Below, piece after piece: positions 23,061-36,613 of a stretch of 64,000 bases of DNA (positions are counted from its first letter, which is position 1; each line of letters starts with the position of its first letter). The notes beneath the pieces were generated by a model that saw nothing but the letters and a program-made list of their open reading frames with translations, was not told the origin of the DNA and ran no database searches. The translations under genes and the position numbers were made by a program. This DNA is from Dicyema japonicum (taxonomy: Eukaryota > Dicyemida > Rhombozoa > Dicyemidae), in NCBI GenBank assembly GCA_011109175.1, contig RDEW01000014.1:816042-880041 (forward strand), read 5' to 3'.

Positions 23061-25880
23061 ATAGCCGGCCCCCACGAAATTAACCAATCGGTTTGGCAGA
23101 ATTGTAGTAACATCCCAGAAAAGATCTCCCAGAATCGGTCTGGTAGACCCGCGGTAACATCACTGAAAGTTCTCCAAAGAATTGAAAGATATAATCTCAA
23201 GATTGAAGGCGCTTAGTGCTATCCTGTGGGAGTGGATTTAAAAAAGATGGTGGACTTGGAAATGGAGAGCCCAGACCACCTAAAAAGCATTTGAAGAGAT
23301 GTCTAGGATAGTGTTGGTGAATGCCTGATCCTATGGAAAAGGCATCGTGATCTGACACTACTTGCGACGATCCACCAAGTTGATGTTTTGGCGGTCAACG
23401 ATACAAATGTGAAGAAGACTTACACACACTTTATGGATGGATACTTACTCGATAAATATACCATGGGAAAACGGTGCTATGGCTGACACGGGAACCTCCC
23501 TCTTCTACCGTGATGACTTACTTTCAGAATCCTAACATCGCCTAGGCCTCGCAGTGCGAATTCGTGTCCATTGAAGTATGTTGCTGCAAATCATGGATAA
23601 ATTCCGGGGGTCTATATTCGAAGGACATAAGGAACTGTTCTACAAACATTAACAAATTCTTTGAGCAAAATATGATGGCTATACTGGTGAGTGACCTAAA
23701 TCCTAAGAACCTGAGCTACGGGTGCTATAAACCCAATGCAGATGGACGACGACTGAAGATCTCGACCGAGAATACTGGTCTTGAAGTCATGACATCGGAT
23801 AAGCAAAACCAGTTTTCTCACCATGGCGGAGACATGCTTGGAGTGTCCCTTGTATCACCGCAACTATACGCCTATGTGGAGAGACTAATAACTATGTAGG
23901 ATATCGACCATATTTCACAAGAACTTGTCTTGAAAATGCAACTGGATATCATCGAAAATGTTTTCATTAAATACGACATATCTCACGTAGACAGGAACAC
24001 TATCGACAATATTTGTCAAAAAACCTTCGTGGATGGATGAAAATACATATGACAAGAGATGAAATAGAAACCATGAACCGTGATCTATCAAACTTGATTC
24101 TATCGTACAGACTGTATGGAAAGAAAATATTTTCGAACAGAAAGGATCAATACTACACATTTAATAATAGATCTAATTCGAGAAAGAAATCGCTTAAGAG
24201 AAAAGTTAAGACGCTGTGTTGATTGGATGGACAGAATGGCACTCACAGAAAGAATTAGATCGACTAAAAAAGCCATTGAAGAAAGATGGAAGATGACTAC
24301 GGAATACAAGTGGAGGCTTGAGGCAGCCAAAATTGATGCCAAGAATCATTCTTCTGGAAAGTCTACAAGAGGCTCACAAGTCGTAAGACAGACGCTAGGG
24401 AGATTGTCTTAGATAACCCAGATTGAGGCACGTATTCCATGGAGGATATACCTTAAATATTCTAGAATCAACTAGAAAATATTCAGGCATCGATCCAATA
24501 ACATTAATTCCGAATGACCAGATGGAGGCCTCCTTGGAACTTTCTGACTATTCCCTAGATGGTCTCAAAGAAGTTGAGGAAAAAATTACTTTGGATGAGA
24601 TCAAGATTGCAATTAAAATATGCAAGGCTAATGCTCTGGGATTTGACTTCATCAGCATGAAAATGTTAAAGGAAGGTCCGAAAGCCTTGCTGCTTGTTCT
24701 ACAGAATTTGTTAACGCAACGATAAAGTATGGGCATATTCCACAATGGTGGAAGAATTCGATTGTAAAATGATACTAGAGCCAGGAAAGTCGGGGAGGGA
24801 CCCTATCAACTATAAGTCGACCAGCCTTGTATGCTATAAATCTAAGATTATTGATTATTGAACGGATTATCTTAAAGAGGCTGTGTCGGCATATAGAAGA
24901 GAGGTCCTTCTCACAGAACAATGGGGATTCCGTCCAGGAAAATCCTGCATTGATTGTATATACATAATGTATGTGTTAAGAGGGATAAGAAGCAAAAGAC
25001 AGATGACCCTGGTGTGCCTGGATATTTCTAAGGCCTCAGATAGTGTGTGGCATGAAGTCCTCCTATCAAGGCTGGTGTCAGCGGATATTCCAAGATACCT
25101 GTTTGTATGGCTGAGAAATTTCCGAACCGGAAGATTATCTCAAGTGCGTATTCGAGGATTCGTTTCCGAAGATATTTCATTTGTGAGAGGCGTCCCGCAG
25201 GGCTCTGTCTAACCCCCTTTCTTTTGTTCAACACATTTCTATCAGACTTTCCGATTCCACCAGATCGAATTCATAATTAGTTAAATACGCGGATGATATC
25301 TTAATAATGGACACGTCTGGGAAGTCAACCCTATCGGAGAGAGGCTCAAGAAATATATTAATTGTGTTCAAGACTGTTGCGACCGGAGTTGGATGAAAAA
25401 ATCCACGGAAAAGTCTAACTCCTTGAGAATTAGCCGTATCAAACGACATCATGCCAGCCATACGCGCTTGGAGTGCCGATGTTGCAATTGATCATGAAGG
25501 CTCATTTCTGGAGGATGTTAAACTAAGAAAGAGAGTGCTACATGCACTTCTTTGTAATCGGAAATTGTGTCGGCACAGAGACTTTCCTATTCATATTCTC
25601 ATGAATTATCCTTCCCGGCTTGATATAAAGTTTTGAGTCGTGGTACCTGTCTACAAAGAAGGATACTATCGTTATTAGAAATAGAAAGAAAGGATGCAAT
25701 AAAACTGGCTTTAGGGAAAAGGCTACACGACAACCTAAAAGCATGGAGGAGGATGAGATACTTATCCCAATAAGACAGATAGTAAACATGATTCATGGAT
25801 TTCGTGAGAGAACGCTAGTAATTGAGGAGATGGGGGACGTTTGAAGAGTCCAGGCCATAAAGGCAGTGATAGCTACCTCT
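23061..25880 (+). mobile_element. APE-type LINE (family F), degenerate
   Basis: An endonuclease piece, ILVSDLNPKNLSYGCYKPNADGRRL, is at 23670-23760. A linker rich in Arg/Lys follows. The RT has QWGFRPGKSCIDCIY, LDISKASDSVWH and FVRGVPQGSV (24900-25212), then KYADDILIMDTSGKST in another frame near 25285. The pattern is R1/Jockey-like. Frame changes separate the blocks. 57360-58060 contains a similar palm and thumb region. Confidence 0.8.
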
Positions 25881-25899
25881 TAGTTTAGTTTATAATAAA

Positions 25900-28600
25900 G
25901 TTATTTTATGAAGTAAATTTTCGACGTGGTTTACCTTCACGTGGAGAAAATTGTATACCAGTTCAATCTGGCAACTCAAGGAACCACAATTACTCCCCTG
26001 TCAACCTGTTCAACGACCTCTGGGAAATCGAACTGGATGATGAGAGCTATTGTGCGGGCGCATAGCTTTCACTCCCAAATATCGGATTTGCTACTTCTAA
26101 TCCTCATTGGGAACATCGAACAGAACCTCAAGTCTCACAAAAGAAGGCTTTACACAAAAATCACTGAGTTTATTGCCTTTCTCACCACCCACAAAATCGA
26201 TATTGCCCTCCTACAGGCAACAAAACAATCCAGAAAATCAATTCTTCCTTATTTCAAAGACTATTCAATTGTCCTCCGTGACCGACCTAATTCAAGCATG
26301 GGAGGTGGTGTACTCACCTTTATACACAAGTCTATTACTTTGTGATACTTCTAATCGAACAAACGCTCTGATTGAAGGCGACAATCACACTGAGCCTACT
26401 TCCATACTTTTCAAAATAAATCGTGAGAGGAAATTGGAACGACGGAATAATTTCATCACCAAAATTGACCACCGGACAAAACTAAAGGATTTCTGCGGGA
26501 CTATTCAGTCGAGACGAAATATAATGGACACAACCCATGCCACCAGTATTGACAGGAATCAAACACCACTTGATTTCGCTCATCAGGCAGATATCACTAC
26601 GCAAAAGTGAGTCACATCAACATGAACAAATGCTCCATGAAAATTGAAAAACGTTCAAACTCTTCAAGGAAAACCGATTGTACACACATCTGATGTTGAG
26701 AACCTTATCAAAAACGCAAAAAAACTCGCCTTCCAAAAGGCTTGATGGAATCTTCATTTAAAGCACCTGGGAAAGCAAAGACTTAAAGCAATCGCAACTA
26801 TCATTTCTGTCTCCATAAAAACTGCCGTATTCCTACTATAGAAAATCAAAATAATCCAATCCTGAAGCCCAAAAAAGATCCTTCGGATACAGGATCATTC
26901 AGAGCGATTTCACAACTTTTTGTAGTGTCGAAAATTATTGAAGTTGTTATATTAAAACTAATATTGGAGTATCTTTTCAGATTCTCAACTTTTCGTCACA
27001 ATATTTAACATTAACACATCTCTTACTCAGTATATCGCAGATAGGTTCAACAATTACAATCATTCAAACGGACTATCCTTGCATCGATTAACCGTTTGAT
27101 CGAACATCAAGGCGGGTTCTAAATAAAAAATTCTTGCATCTCGAATTTCTCCACGTCTTCAGAATTGACTAACGAGTTTCCTCTTTAAATGACTTGGTCG
27201 GGCTGAAATTATGACTTGTCTATCTCACTCCGATTCCTTCCTAACAGAGTCCTCCGATTTCACTCCGATTCCTTTTGTCTCTCAAATTTTTGGAGGTTTT
27301 TTGGTGCGGTTCTCAAGTTTGATTTCAGACTCTTGCAAAAAAAGCACTGCAAGTTCTGGGTCCATTTGCAACAACTTGGTTATGTGAATAGGGATTTTCA
27401 TCTCTACTATATATAAAAAAATAAGTTCCGAAACGCTCTTAACTATGAAAACGATCTCAGAATTGCACAAGCAAACAAAAAAACCACGTTTCGAAGAATT
27501 AAGTAAAACTAGAAGGCAGCAAAGTCTCAAGGAACCTAACTAATTTTGTCGAATAAAATTCGAATTATGTTAGATTTAAAATCGGGATTGCGAGGTTGGT
27601 TTTTTAAATTTTTGTGGTGCGAACTCAAAACGAATCGGGAGGCGCTGCTCGAAAGACAATGACTCTAACGTATCAACGAGGGATTTACAGAACCACTTGA
27701 ACTCTTTTGAAGAGTGGCTTGTAGCAAATCACCTATCCCCATCTCCGTTAAATTCACCTTTACTGTATTCACGTCCAACCGTCGCCAACTAAATTCTCAC
27801 CAAATTCCTGTTACTGAAACATTACAAAATACTTGGAGTCATATTCGACAAACTATGACTTTCTCAAAACACGTGAAGGCAAAATGTATAAAGCCTCTCA
27901 CAAAATCAATATATTGAAAGTTGTGTAAGGTCATTTCTTCGGCTAAAGCAAAGAAGGCTTAACCATCATAAACAAGTTGAAGCCACAATTAACTATACAA
28001 GTCCTGTTGGTCAACTACTTCAATTCTATCGACGAACTACAAAATTCAAAACATCCTGCTCAGAACAATTACTGAATGTCTCAAATCAATTCCTATCTTC
28101 ACTGAGAATCATAAATTTTTTCCCATTGGAGACCATGTGGAAATGAGAGTTCCTCTCCCAAGTATACAGCCTAGATCATCCCTGTCACTCTCTATGCAAT
28201 GACCGGAGACGTTTGAAGCAGATACACGATTTTGTTTCTATGATAATTATCCAAAGACTCGATGACAATAAAATACTCCATCCTTCAATCGACCAATCAG
28301 AATCCCTTCATCCGAGGGACATCCGGGTAAACCTATCTCGTCTACGATGTGGGCACCACCCCCTATCTACCGATGTACGTTAACTGGATTATATCTTCAA
28401 TTCTTTTGCAACCTCAGCGAGTTGACAGCAAATCACCTTTTAATGCCCTGAATTAGTACACTGTTCGTCTACAATGGCAAAGTTAAACGATCTATGGGAG
28501 CGACCAGCATTTGCATCGTCCTACTTAATAGCCCTTGGTCTCCTACGAGTTAGTGAGGGTTATTTAACTAACTACAGATGTAGACCATCTGAAAATCTCG
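25900..28600 (+). mobile_element. Jockey-like LINE (family C), degenerate and internally rearranged
   Basis: Leader DLLLLILIGNIEQNLKS (about 26085-26130) corresponds to the 2A-like leader of family A. The endonuclease start is EFIAFLTTHKIDIALLQATK, then GGGVLTFIHKS. The RT beginning is near 26870 (KPKKDPSDTGSFRAIS). A gap of unrelated sequence follows, about 27000-27650. C-terminal parts come after it: WLVANHLSP, SRLRCGHHPL, and NDLWERPAF...VSEGYLTN (28490-28570). The last 170 bases recur inverted at 36290-36460. Confidence 0.78.
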
Positions 28601-29095
28601 TATTCTTCCAATGAAATATCACTTATGCATGCGAAATCTACCCCCCCCCCTCAACGATTTAAAGAATCCTATGCATCTTTGCACATATGCCTCTGTTGCG
28701 TGGAGATTCGCGTATTCAGGGCACTATCAAAAACTAAACTTACTGCAAAGGAAAACAATACGTATGCTGGGACCACAATGTGGAACAAAAATACCTCCCT
28801 GCTGACGGAATCTACAACTCGAAGATATAGTTCAGAATTTCTTCGCATTTGCGAGGAAGATGGACACCCACTAAGTTTCTCACTGTTCTACGCAAAAGAA
28901 AATCGGTTGGCTAAAAAATTTCCTTCCCAATCGGCTTCCTCTGCAAGGATCAAAGAAGGAATTTCCGTTCGACAGTGGAAACAATGGAGACGCACAGTCT
29001 TCGGATGGCACGTTTGGTTGCGGGAACTGAAATCGCCTAACTAGTTGACTTTACTTTTGTCTTTCTTTCTCGGTGATCCCGGGGTTAATAAATAA
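28600..29095 (+). mobile_element. LINE C-terminal/3' fragment
   Basis: The open frame includes TTRRYSSEFLRICEEDG, ARIKEGISVRQWKQWRR and VWLREL, and runs into a GGGGTTAATAAATAAATA tail at 29080-29098. I infer a different LINE's C-terminus; the tail resembles those of other LINEs here (11740, 60470). A run of ten C lies at 28643-28652. Confidence 0.5.
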
Positions 29096-29410
29096 ATATG
29101 CATCTTTGCAAAAACCTAACCGAAACAAGAAAGAAATATCGTTTCTATGGTCACAAACAGCATCCAGATTATAAAGAAAATTCCTCCTCCATCTCAAAAA
29201 AGTCTATGATGAATATAATCTATGAGTTCGTATCAACTAGGTGCATATGTTGCCTAAAAGAAAACAAGATGCCGGATTTCATATTATTTATCAATCTTTT
29301 CCGAACCATGAACCACCAATGAGTATAAAAGATATATGGGAGCGCCCAGCACTTTTAGGTAGACGATTGATGGAAGCCGACCTGCTAAATGTTAATGAGG
29401 TCTGAGTAAC
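29096..29410 (+). mobile_element. Family C LINE 3' end, truncated
   Basis: IIYEFVSTR near 29220, then IKDIWERPALLGRRLMEADLL-like sequence near 29330-29390. This matches the NDLWERPAF.....LGLL ending of the copy at 25900-28600. Confidence 0.55.
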
Positions 29411-30372
29411 TTAAAAATTTACGAAGAACTACTGCATTGATGTTTTGCTGTTACGAAAGTCAAAACTCTTGATTGGTAACGCAACATCAAAGGTTCCGTG
29501 TATACTTGGTGATCTGTCATGACATGGAAAACTTGGTGATTTCCTGACCAACATACGAAATGAGATTTCTACATCAGCAACTATTCCTGCAACCAGATTC
29601 CAAATTGTGGTGCACTTGAACTTCTAACTCCGTCTTCGTCAACTCTCGTCCACATTGGTCGACAAATATCTCCTTTCTATAAGCTTTTGTTTTTACCCTG
29701 CCCCCAAAATTTCATCCCTTATATTTCTCAAGGATGTGCTTATTTGGGAAGACTTAAAACACCCCCTCTGGCTGACAGGTCCGGCTCATGATAAGAAAGG
29801 CTGATTGTGGATCTACACAGTCTCCGAATTTTGAACTATTCGAGTTTCCACAAAAGAACCACAACTTAACATGGTGTGATTTCTAAATGCTACAAAATTA
29901 TTAGGCTTATGAATTGATAAGAATATACATAAATCTGTCGCGGTTAGAGAAACAGAGAACATGTTGGTCAAGTACATACATGGAGTCAAAACTTTGTGAA
30001 AAGAATTTTTTCTGTATATGATCGGTTATTGGAGTATGATGAGGACATGACTATTAATCTGAACGAGAAAATAGTGGTGGATGTGAAATGGCTGTAGCCC
30101 TTCCTCAGAAATAAGAATCTGAGAATACATCTATTTTTAATAAAACTAATCTTCAAAGTTGTTATTTACTGAATTCCTTTTGATAACTACTTTATTAATT
30201 TCGAGACCAAAAAGAAAGAATATTCCAACTAATTAAGTGGCCCATATTTCTAAGAATCTATTTTTCATATACCGTTTCCTGAAAAATAGTTAATTGCAGA
30301 TAATTTAATTTATAATTAAAAAATATTTATTTGTTTAAAAACAATAAAATTTTAAATAAGATAATAATTCTT
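29411..30372. other. Unassigned long spacer before GCN2
   Basis: No conserved domain was recognised on either strand. The left two-thirds has the composition of transposon debris; the last 200 bases are very AT-rich, like other host-gene upstream regions here. Confidence 0.4.
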
Positions 30373-33300
30373 ATGTCGTTGGTTCGGTTGTTTTCATCAA
30401 TTGAGGATGAGCTATCTACAATAAAGTCAATATTTAGTAATACAACGTTGTCATATATTCACGATGAGGTGATTAATATGTTTTACTGGTAGACAACCGA
30501 AATAGAAGTTGAGTTAAAATGTGATGAGAGGATAGAGTATGAAGATCGTTATGTAATATTAAAACTAGCAATAAACAAAAAGTACCCAGATATGTAATTA
30601 TTAAGTAATATTATAGAAAACCACATTATCAAGTAATAGATAGTTGTGGAATAGAATTAACATCAATATATAATATTATTAATAAATTATTTGATAAAAA
30701 AGACAAAAGTTATGTTATTTTTGATGCTCTCTGTTGTATTCACCAACTATTATTTCCATCATCTTATTTGACAGATACGTTTCATGAATTATCACACAAT
30801 GAGGGTAAATGCTCTGAAGTAATCTTAAACTAATTTGTAGTCTTCAAATTGTAACACTAATGAAGACAGTGAAGTTGGTGAATCAAGTCAGATAATATCC
30901 ATTGAAAGATCACAACAACGATTGACAACAAATATTGATGACGTTTCCCTTGATACCTGTGATCGTTGTAAAGTTTCTACTCTAAAAAACCTTATCCCTG
31001 AAGGTGGTATTATTAAATTCAAACGTCGTCGATTCTTACTCGGTCCTTGTTTAGGTGATAATATATATAATAAAAGGTCACAATGACCGTGGAGCTGGTA
31101 ATCGTGTATTAATAGAGGATAAACCAGGTAAGAAACTCTATGTTGTGACTGATTGGAATATTTGTCTTCCTAATCCAGATACTCCATTTGGATTACAAGT
31201 CAAACAAGTATTTATTATTAATATTAAAGCGTATATTAAATTGTGTAAAGGAGGCTAAACGTGTTAGAAGTCTTTGTCATAATAATATTATTAACTTTAT
31301 TTCATATCGTCATCTTAAAATTAGTAATAAATTGGTTAATTTTCAGGTATTATCATTATTATTATTAGATTCTTCGACCATTTGTGACTGGGCTTAATTT
31401 AAGACAATTTTTACAAATTAATCAGGCTCCCGCTAATTTGGAGTTTATTCGTCAATGTGCATCCGAAATACTACCAGCCATCGCATTTTTACATCAAAAT
31501 GGCACTGCGCATGGATTTATCAGAGTTTATGTTTTGTTTACTCCAGTCGAGCAGTATCTTTATTTCTACTTATTCTATCTTCCTTTTGGGGGATGCTTTT
31601 TTTGATAAACGAATGGAAGAAATTTATGACATTTGCATACATCCGAGTGAGGCTGTTTCACCTGAATTTGAACTTTCAGTAATTCAGTGGAGTGATATTT
31701 ACAGATTTGTATTATTTATATTTATTGAAGGGACTTATTCTTTTATGTCTTTCGTTAGGCAATGTTACTGAATTTACTGAAAATCCTGAAATCCCTGTAT
31801 ATCTTCCTATTATATTAAGAGATATGCTTACGAGGTTATTTAGTTTATTCATATTAGATTCTTATCCCCCAAAGTTGAAGAAAGATGGACAATTGAGCAG
31901 TTACTGAAACATCCTTTTGTGCAGAGAGACCATGAAGACATGTCTTATTACAAGGAGGGTAATTATATTAATTATAAGAAAACTATAATTTGGAAGATTT
32001 AGAAAAATTATCAAAGGATAGTCGATTAATGAGTGACTTTAGTGACCATGTTTTACTTGGTAAGGGTGGATTTGGTCAAGTAGTGAAGGTTAATTGGTTG
32101 GTTTTAAACGAAGGCTAAACAAAAGTTGGATGGAATAGTATATGCTATAAAATGGGTGGATTTGAGTAGTAAAAGTCGAAAGGTTATCGAACGCATCCTT
32201 AGAGAAGTACTTTTACTATCAAAACTAAATAATGAAAATATTGTTAGGTATTTATTTTATTTATTAAGATATTATAATTCTTGGGTTGAAGGAATTAATA
32301 ATTTGGATTTATGTTTGCAATCCGATGACAAGGATACAACTGGTGATGACTTTGGAGGATCTGAGGAAGAAGATGATTCAGAAGTAGAAAGTGAGGGAAA
32401 TTCAGAAAATGAAGCAAGTGAAGGAAATGAAGAAAGCGAAAGATTTATAAGATTCAAGGGAATAGACAGTAGTAGTGAGGAAGTAGAGGATAAAGAAGTA
32501 AATAAATCAAGCAGTCCTTCAGTAAGATTTGAAGGTGGATCAGAGCAAGAAATTATAGCCAGTGGAGTAAAACTGAAATTCCAAAAGAAAAAGAGAAATC
32601 AAATGAAATAAAAAAGTTTTTATTTATCCAGGTATTATTATTATTTGATTTGTTGATGGAATGCTGTGAACGCAGTACATTGAAGAGTTTAATAAAATCT
32701 GATATATATAAAAGTATGGATATTGTTTGGCAATTATTCAGGTCAATTCTTAATGGATTAGATTATTTGCACGACAATGTTTATATATTATTTTATTATT
32801 AGAGAATCATTCATAGAGATTTGAAACCAGAAAATATATTCCTTGATATTAATATGAAGGTTAAAATTGGTGATTTTGGATTGGCTATATTAGGGGATCG
32901 TAGTGTTTTATCAGTATTATTTTATTATTACAAGGTTGATCAAATTAATCCTTATATTCCCCCTCAGGAATATGGAAAGAAAAAACCATCAGGTACTGTG
33001 GGGACAATGTTATATATTGCCCCTGAAATGATGAGTAAATCACAATACTCACAGGTCGTTCATATTATTATGTAGAAAGTGGATATGTATAGTCTTGGAT
33101 TGATTTTGTTTGAAATGTGCTATCACTCTATGACAACGTCATCTGAACGTGTTAATGTCTTTAGAAGTTTACGTAGTCCTGAAATTGAATTTCCTATTGA
33201 TTTTACGGGTAATGAAGACGACGCACATGTTTGTTATTTATTAATATTAGTATAAAGTTATAAAGTCTCTATTAAATCATGATCCATCACAAAGACCTAC

Positions 33301-35623
33301 AGCCTCAGATCTGTTATACTCAGGATTAATTCCTGCTCCTTTAATACCAGAATCACAAGCATTTGAAATGATAAAGACAGCTGTTAATATTTATGAGAAT
33401 ACATCAAGTGATCTAAGGAATGTATTATTCGATATGAAGAGGGAGTATACATTGGATGATTTGGGCAACTATTTTTATATAACAGATAATATTAATGTTT
33501 GTTTTATTTATATTATAGTCTACCATGGGTTATAATTTTGATTCTGAATTGAGATGGTTCCTCATCAAGAGAATAATAGGAATATTCAGACTACATAATG
33601 CTGTTGAAGTAAAGACTGCCTTAATGATGCCAACTTTTAATAATGAAATATATCAAATTAACAAACCTATTACTCTTATGGACAGAATGGGCACTGTCAT
33701 TACACTTCCAACTAATTTACGATTATCATTTGCTAGATATGTGGCGCAGAGGAGAGTCACTTGTATGAGACGGTTTTCTGTGGATTCCGTGTTTGTTTAT
33801 CCTAATGAGAGTAATCATCCCAAACAATTAACCGAGTGTGGATTTGATATAGTATCTACTATTCCTAGTCCTTTTTATGATGCTGAAATGCTTATAATTA
33901 ATCAACAAAATAGTACTTTCGTGTGGTTTGGGAGGTGATTCACCTGGAATTGATAATCACATATTCAAAATTAATCATGCTAATATTTTGACTGGCATTT
34001 TAAATTATTTTAAAATTCCCGCGACCAACATTCTTCAACAATCCGTATTATCTCTGAAGGACTGGATATTAGTGGTGTGAGTGATAAACCCTCTTTAATA
34101 AACCCCCAACCACTGCCAGTAATATACTCACTGTCTGATGATGCCAAAAATCAACTATGTGATGTGTTTTCTAAGGAATTTAATGAATTATCAGAGCAGA
34201 ATCATACTTTAAACAAATAATAACATCTAAGCGAGTATTTATAATTTATAATAATAGGCATTCAAAATTATACAAGAAGGTATAGAAAATTTAAATGAAA
34301 TTATTAAATTAGCAGAATATATGGGTTTTACTTCAAAAGTAATAATATATTTAAATTTAGATAATATTAAGCATGACAATGTCATTAAATTTAAATATAT
34401 ATTCTGGAATTATGTTTGAATTGATTATTCGACGGAATGATTTAACGATACCTAAAAATACTGTAAATTCAGTAACCTGCTCATTTGGAGGAAGATATGA
34501 TGGATCAGTTTATTATTTATTTAAAATAAGATTGATTCATTTCTAAATATGGAAACAAATGGAGACAAATTGTGTTGCACAAAGTTATGTGCTGTGGGTT
34601 TTGGATTTATTATCGACTCTGTGGGTGAATTGGTCCATAAATCGAGAATAAATTCGGTTAATATTAATTATAATGATAGAAGGGAACAACTACATTTAAT
34701 TGGTCATCCCCTCAATGGGTGACGTATTAGTAACTCATCCTTTCGGTTTTGGGGGGTCATTTGATCAAAAGATTTGTAGCATTCTCTGTCGCTTATGGCA
34801 ACAAAAAGTGTGTGCAAGCTATTTAACATGTGATTTGGTTAATATTAATATTATTATAGGGAAATGACGAATTGGTTAATCTTTGTATTGAACTCAAAAT
34901 AGCTTATCTTTTAATAGTAAAGGATGGGGAAATGAATAATTGTACTGTAAATATAATATTATTTATTTTGTAGATTAGAAATTGTTATCCATCATTATCT
35001 AATGTTAAACGAATTGACCTCAATCAGGCTATTAAAATGGTTTCATCATATAGAAGTAAAATTAGGTTTTATTTATTCTAATAGTAGGGAAAATCATTGT
35101 CATTCTCCATTTGAGACTACTCTTTCTGTTTTGCCTCCATTGACTGAATCTTCTGTTTTATTCTATATTATTAGTAGATTAAAACTGTTTATCAATTACC
35201 ACCGTTTAAGGTTATATACTTTGAAATGGATACTGATATACATCCAAATGAACCTCATTCAGAACAGTCAATTAGACAGGCACTTAAAGGAACTATTTCT
35301 AAACTCAATTCCTCCCAACGTGGATATATTATTGTCGTTGACTCCTTAGATAAGGAACAACTTAGAAAATTTCACTATCTTTTAGAAGGGGTTATTTCTC
35401 TATCTTATCATAGGTACGACCTAATGATGATCATAAAGGTGCAATGTCTCACTTGACTAGTTCAATGTATACTTATAGTTCAATATATAGGAATGAAAAA
35501 ATGACTCGATATATTGGGAGACTGGCTGATACTATTCAAATCTTTAGAAAAGAGGATGCATGCCCCTTTGTGTTTTTATATTCCTATAAATTTTTATATT
35601 TCGTTACATTTTTCGCTTTGTAA
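30373..35623 (+). CDS. EIF2AK4: GCN2 eIF2-alpha kinase (EIF2AK4)
   Basis: Many exons are separated by introns of mostly 21-24 nt. The order matches GCN2: an N-terminal RWD domain (SLVRLFSSIEDEL...YVILKLAINKKYPD), a pseudokinase with HGFIR in place of a catalytic loop, and a true kinase (GKGGFGQVVKV, YAIKWVDL, ENIVR). The kinase has the usual long acidic insert (32330-32560), then IHRDLKPENIF, IGDFGLA and YIAPEMM. A HisRS-like domain follows (RLSFARYVAQRR, PKQLTECGFDIVS) and a C-terminal region ending PFVFLYSYKF. Uncharged tRNA bound by the HisRS-like part activates phosphorylation of eIF2-alpha in starvation (family knowledge). Frame breaks of one base occur at about 33930 (GGG) and 34041 (AA). 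The gene is larger than any other here and slightly shorter than human GCN2. Confidence 0.94.
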
Positions 35624-36613
35624 TATTTTTTTTGTTTAGTGGGTTCTATTATTTTTACTAAGCCTTAATTATTCACAAGCAATTCACCATGATGTTACTC
35701 CTTATAACTAAGCTCCAGAAATACAAAAGACCCAAAACTCTGCCCTAATAACATTTAACAGGACTAACTCTGTCATTAGGGATAGAAACATTTAGTTAAT
35801 ATAACTGCGTCAAACTCTGCCCTAATAACATTTAACCTACCAACTAACCACCTACATTGGGAATCAAGGACCATTTTATGGTATTTTTAATTCCTTCACA
35901 ATTTTAAAAGACCGGAGTATCTGGCCATGGCCTTTGGTTTCCAAAAAATAAATAAAGATAATACCAACTTTCGTGATAAAGTTTGGATTTTTAAAGCGCC
36001 TCAAAATGATCCATGATTTGGTTTTTACTAATTCCATCAAAATCATTGATATCTTGAACAAAGTTGAACTATTGGTTTCGTCACTATGCCTTCTAGACGA
36101 CTACAAGATTTCTTGTTGCCCAGGTCCAGCTTCGATTTCTGCGCTACACCAAATACATTTTATTGATCTTTGTGAGAGTCTGCTATGGCTGTTATTTTTT
36201 TGTTAGCTGCTGGTTTTTTTTCACTTGAAGGGACTGGGGGTAAATAAATAATGCTTAATTTTCAAACTGATCCGTCAAGCCATAAATAACGATACTCAAT
36301 TAGTTAAATAACCCTCACTCACTTGTAGATTACCACCAGCTATTAAGTGGGACTCAGCAAATGCCAGTCGTTCCCATAGATCGTTTAACTTTGGCCTTGT
36401 AGACGAACAGTGTACTAATTCAGGGCATTAAAAGGTGATTTGCTGTCAACTCGGTGAGGTTGCAAAAGAGATGTTTTTACTTCATTCAGTTTACGTACAA
36501 CGGTAAAGAGGAGTGGTGGGAAACTCAAATATTGCTATTAATTCTTATAGTCAAGAAGATATTCTTAAATTGTATTTTATCAAATAAATTATATATTAAA
36601 TTAAAATATTTAA
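35624..36613. repeat. Spacer with short duplications and two inverted LINE-end copies
   Basis: A short direct repeat (CTCTGCCCTAATAACATTTA) is at about 35735 and 35814. The segment 36070-36235 is an inverted relative of 40565-40715. The segment 36290-36460 is an inverted copy of 28405-28575 (the family C 3' end). The final 100 bases are AT-rich sequence upstream of the TyrRS. Confidence 0.7.

Noticed and set aside
28640-28655. Poly-C run as a functional element
   Set aside because: Isolated homopolymer inside a dead LINE fragment; nothing suggests function.
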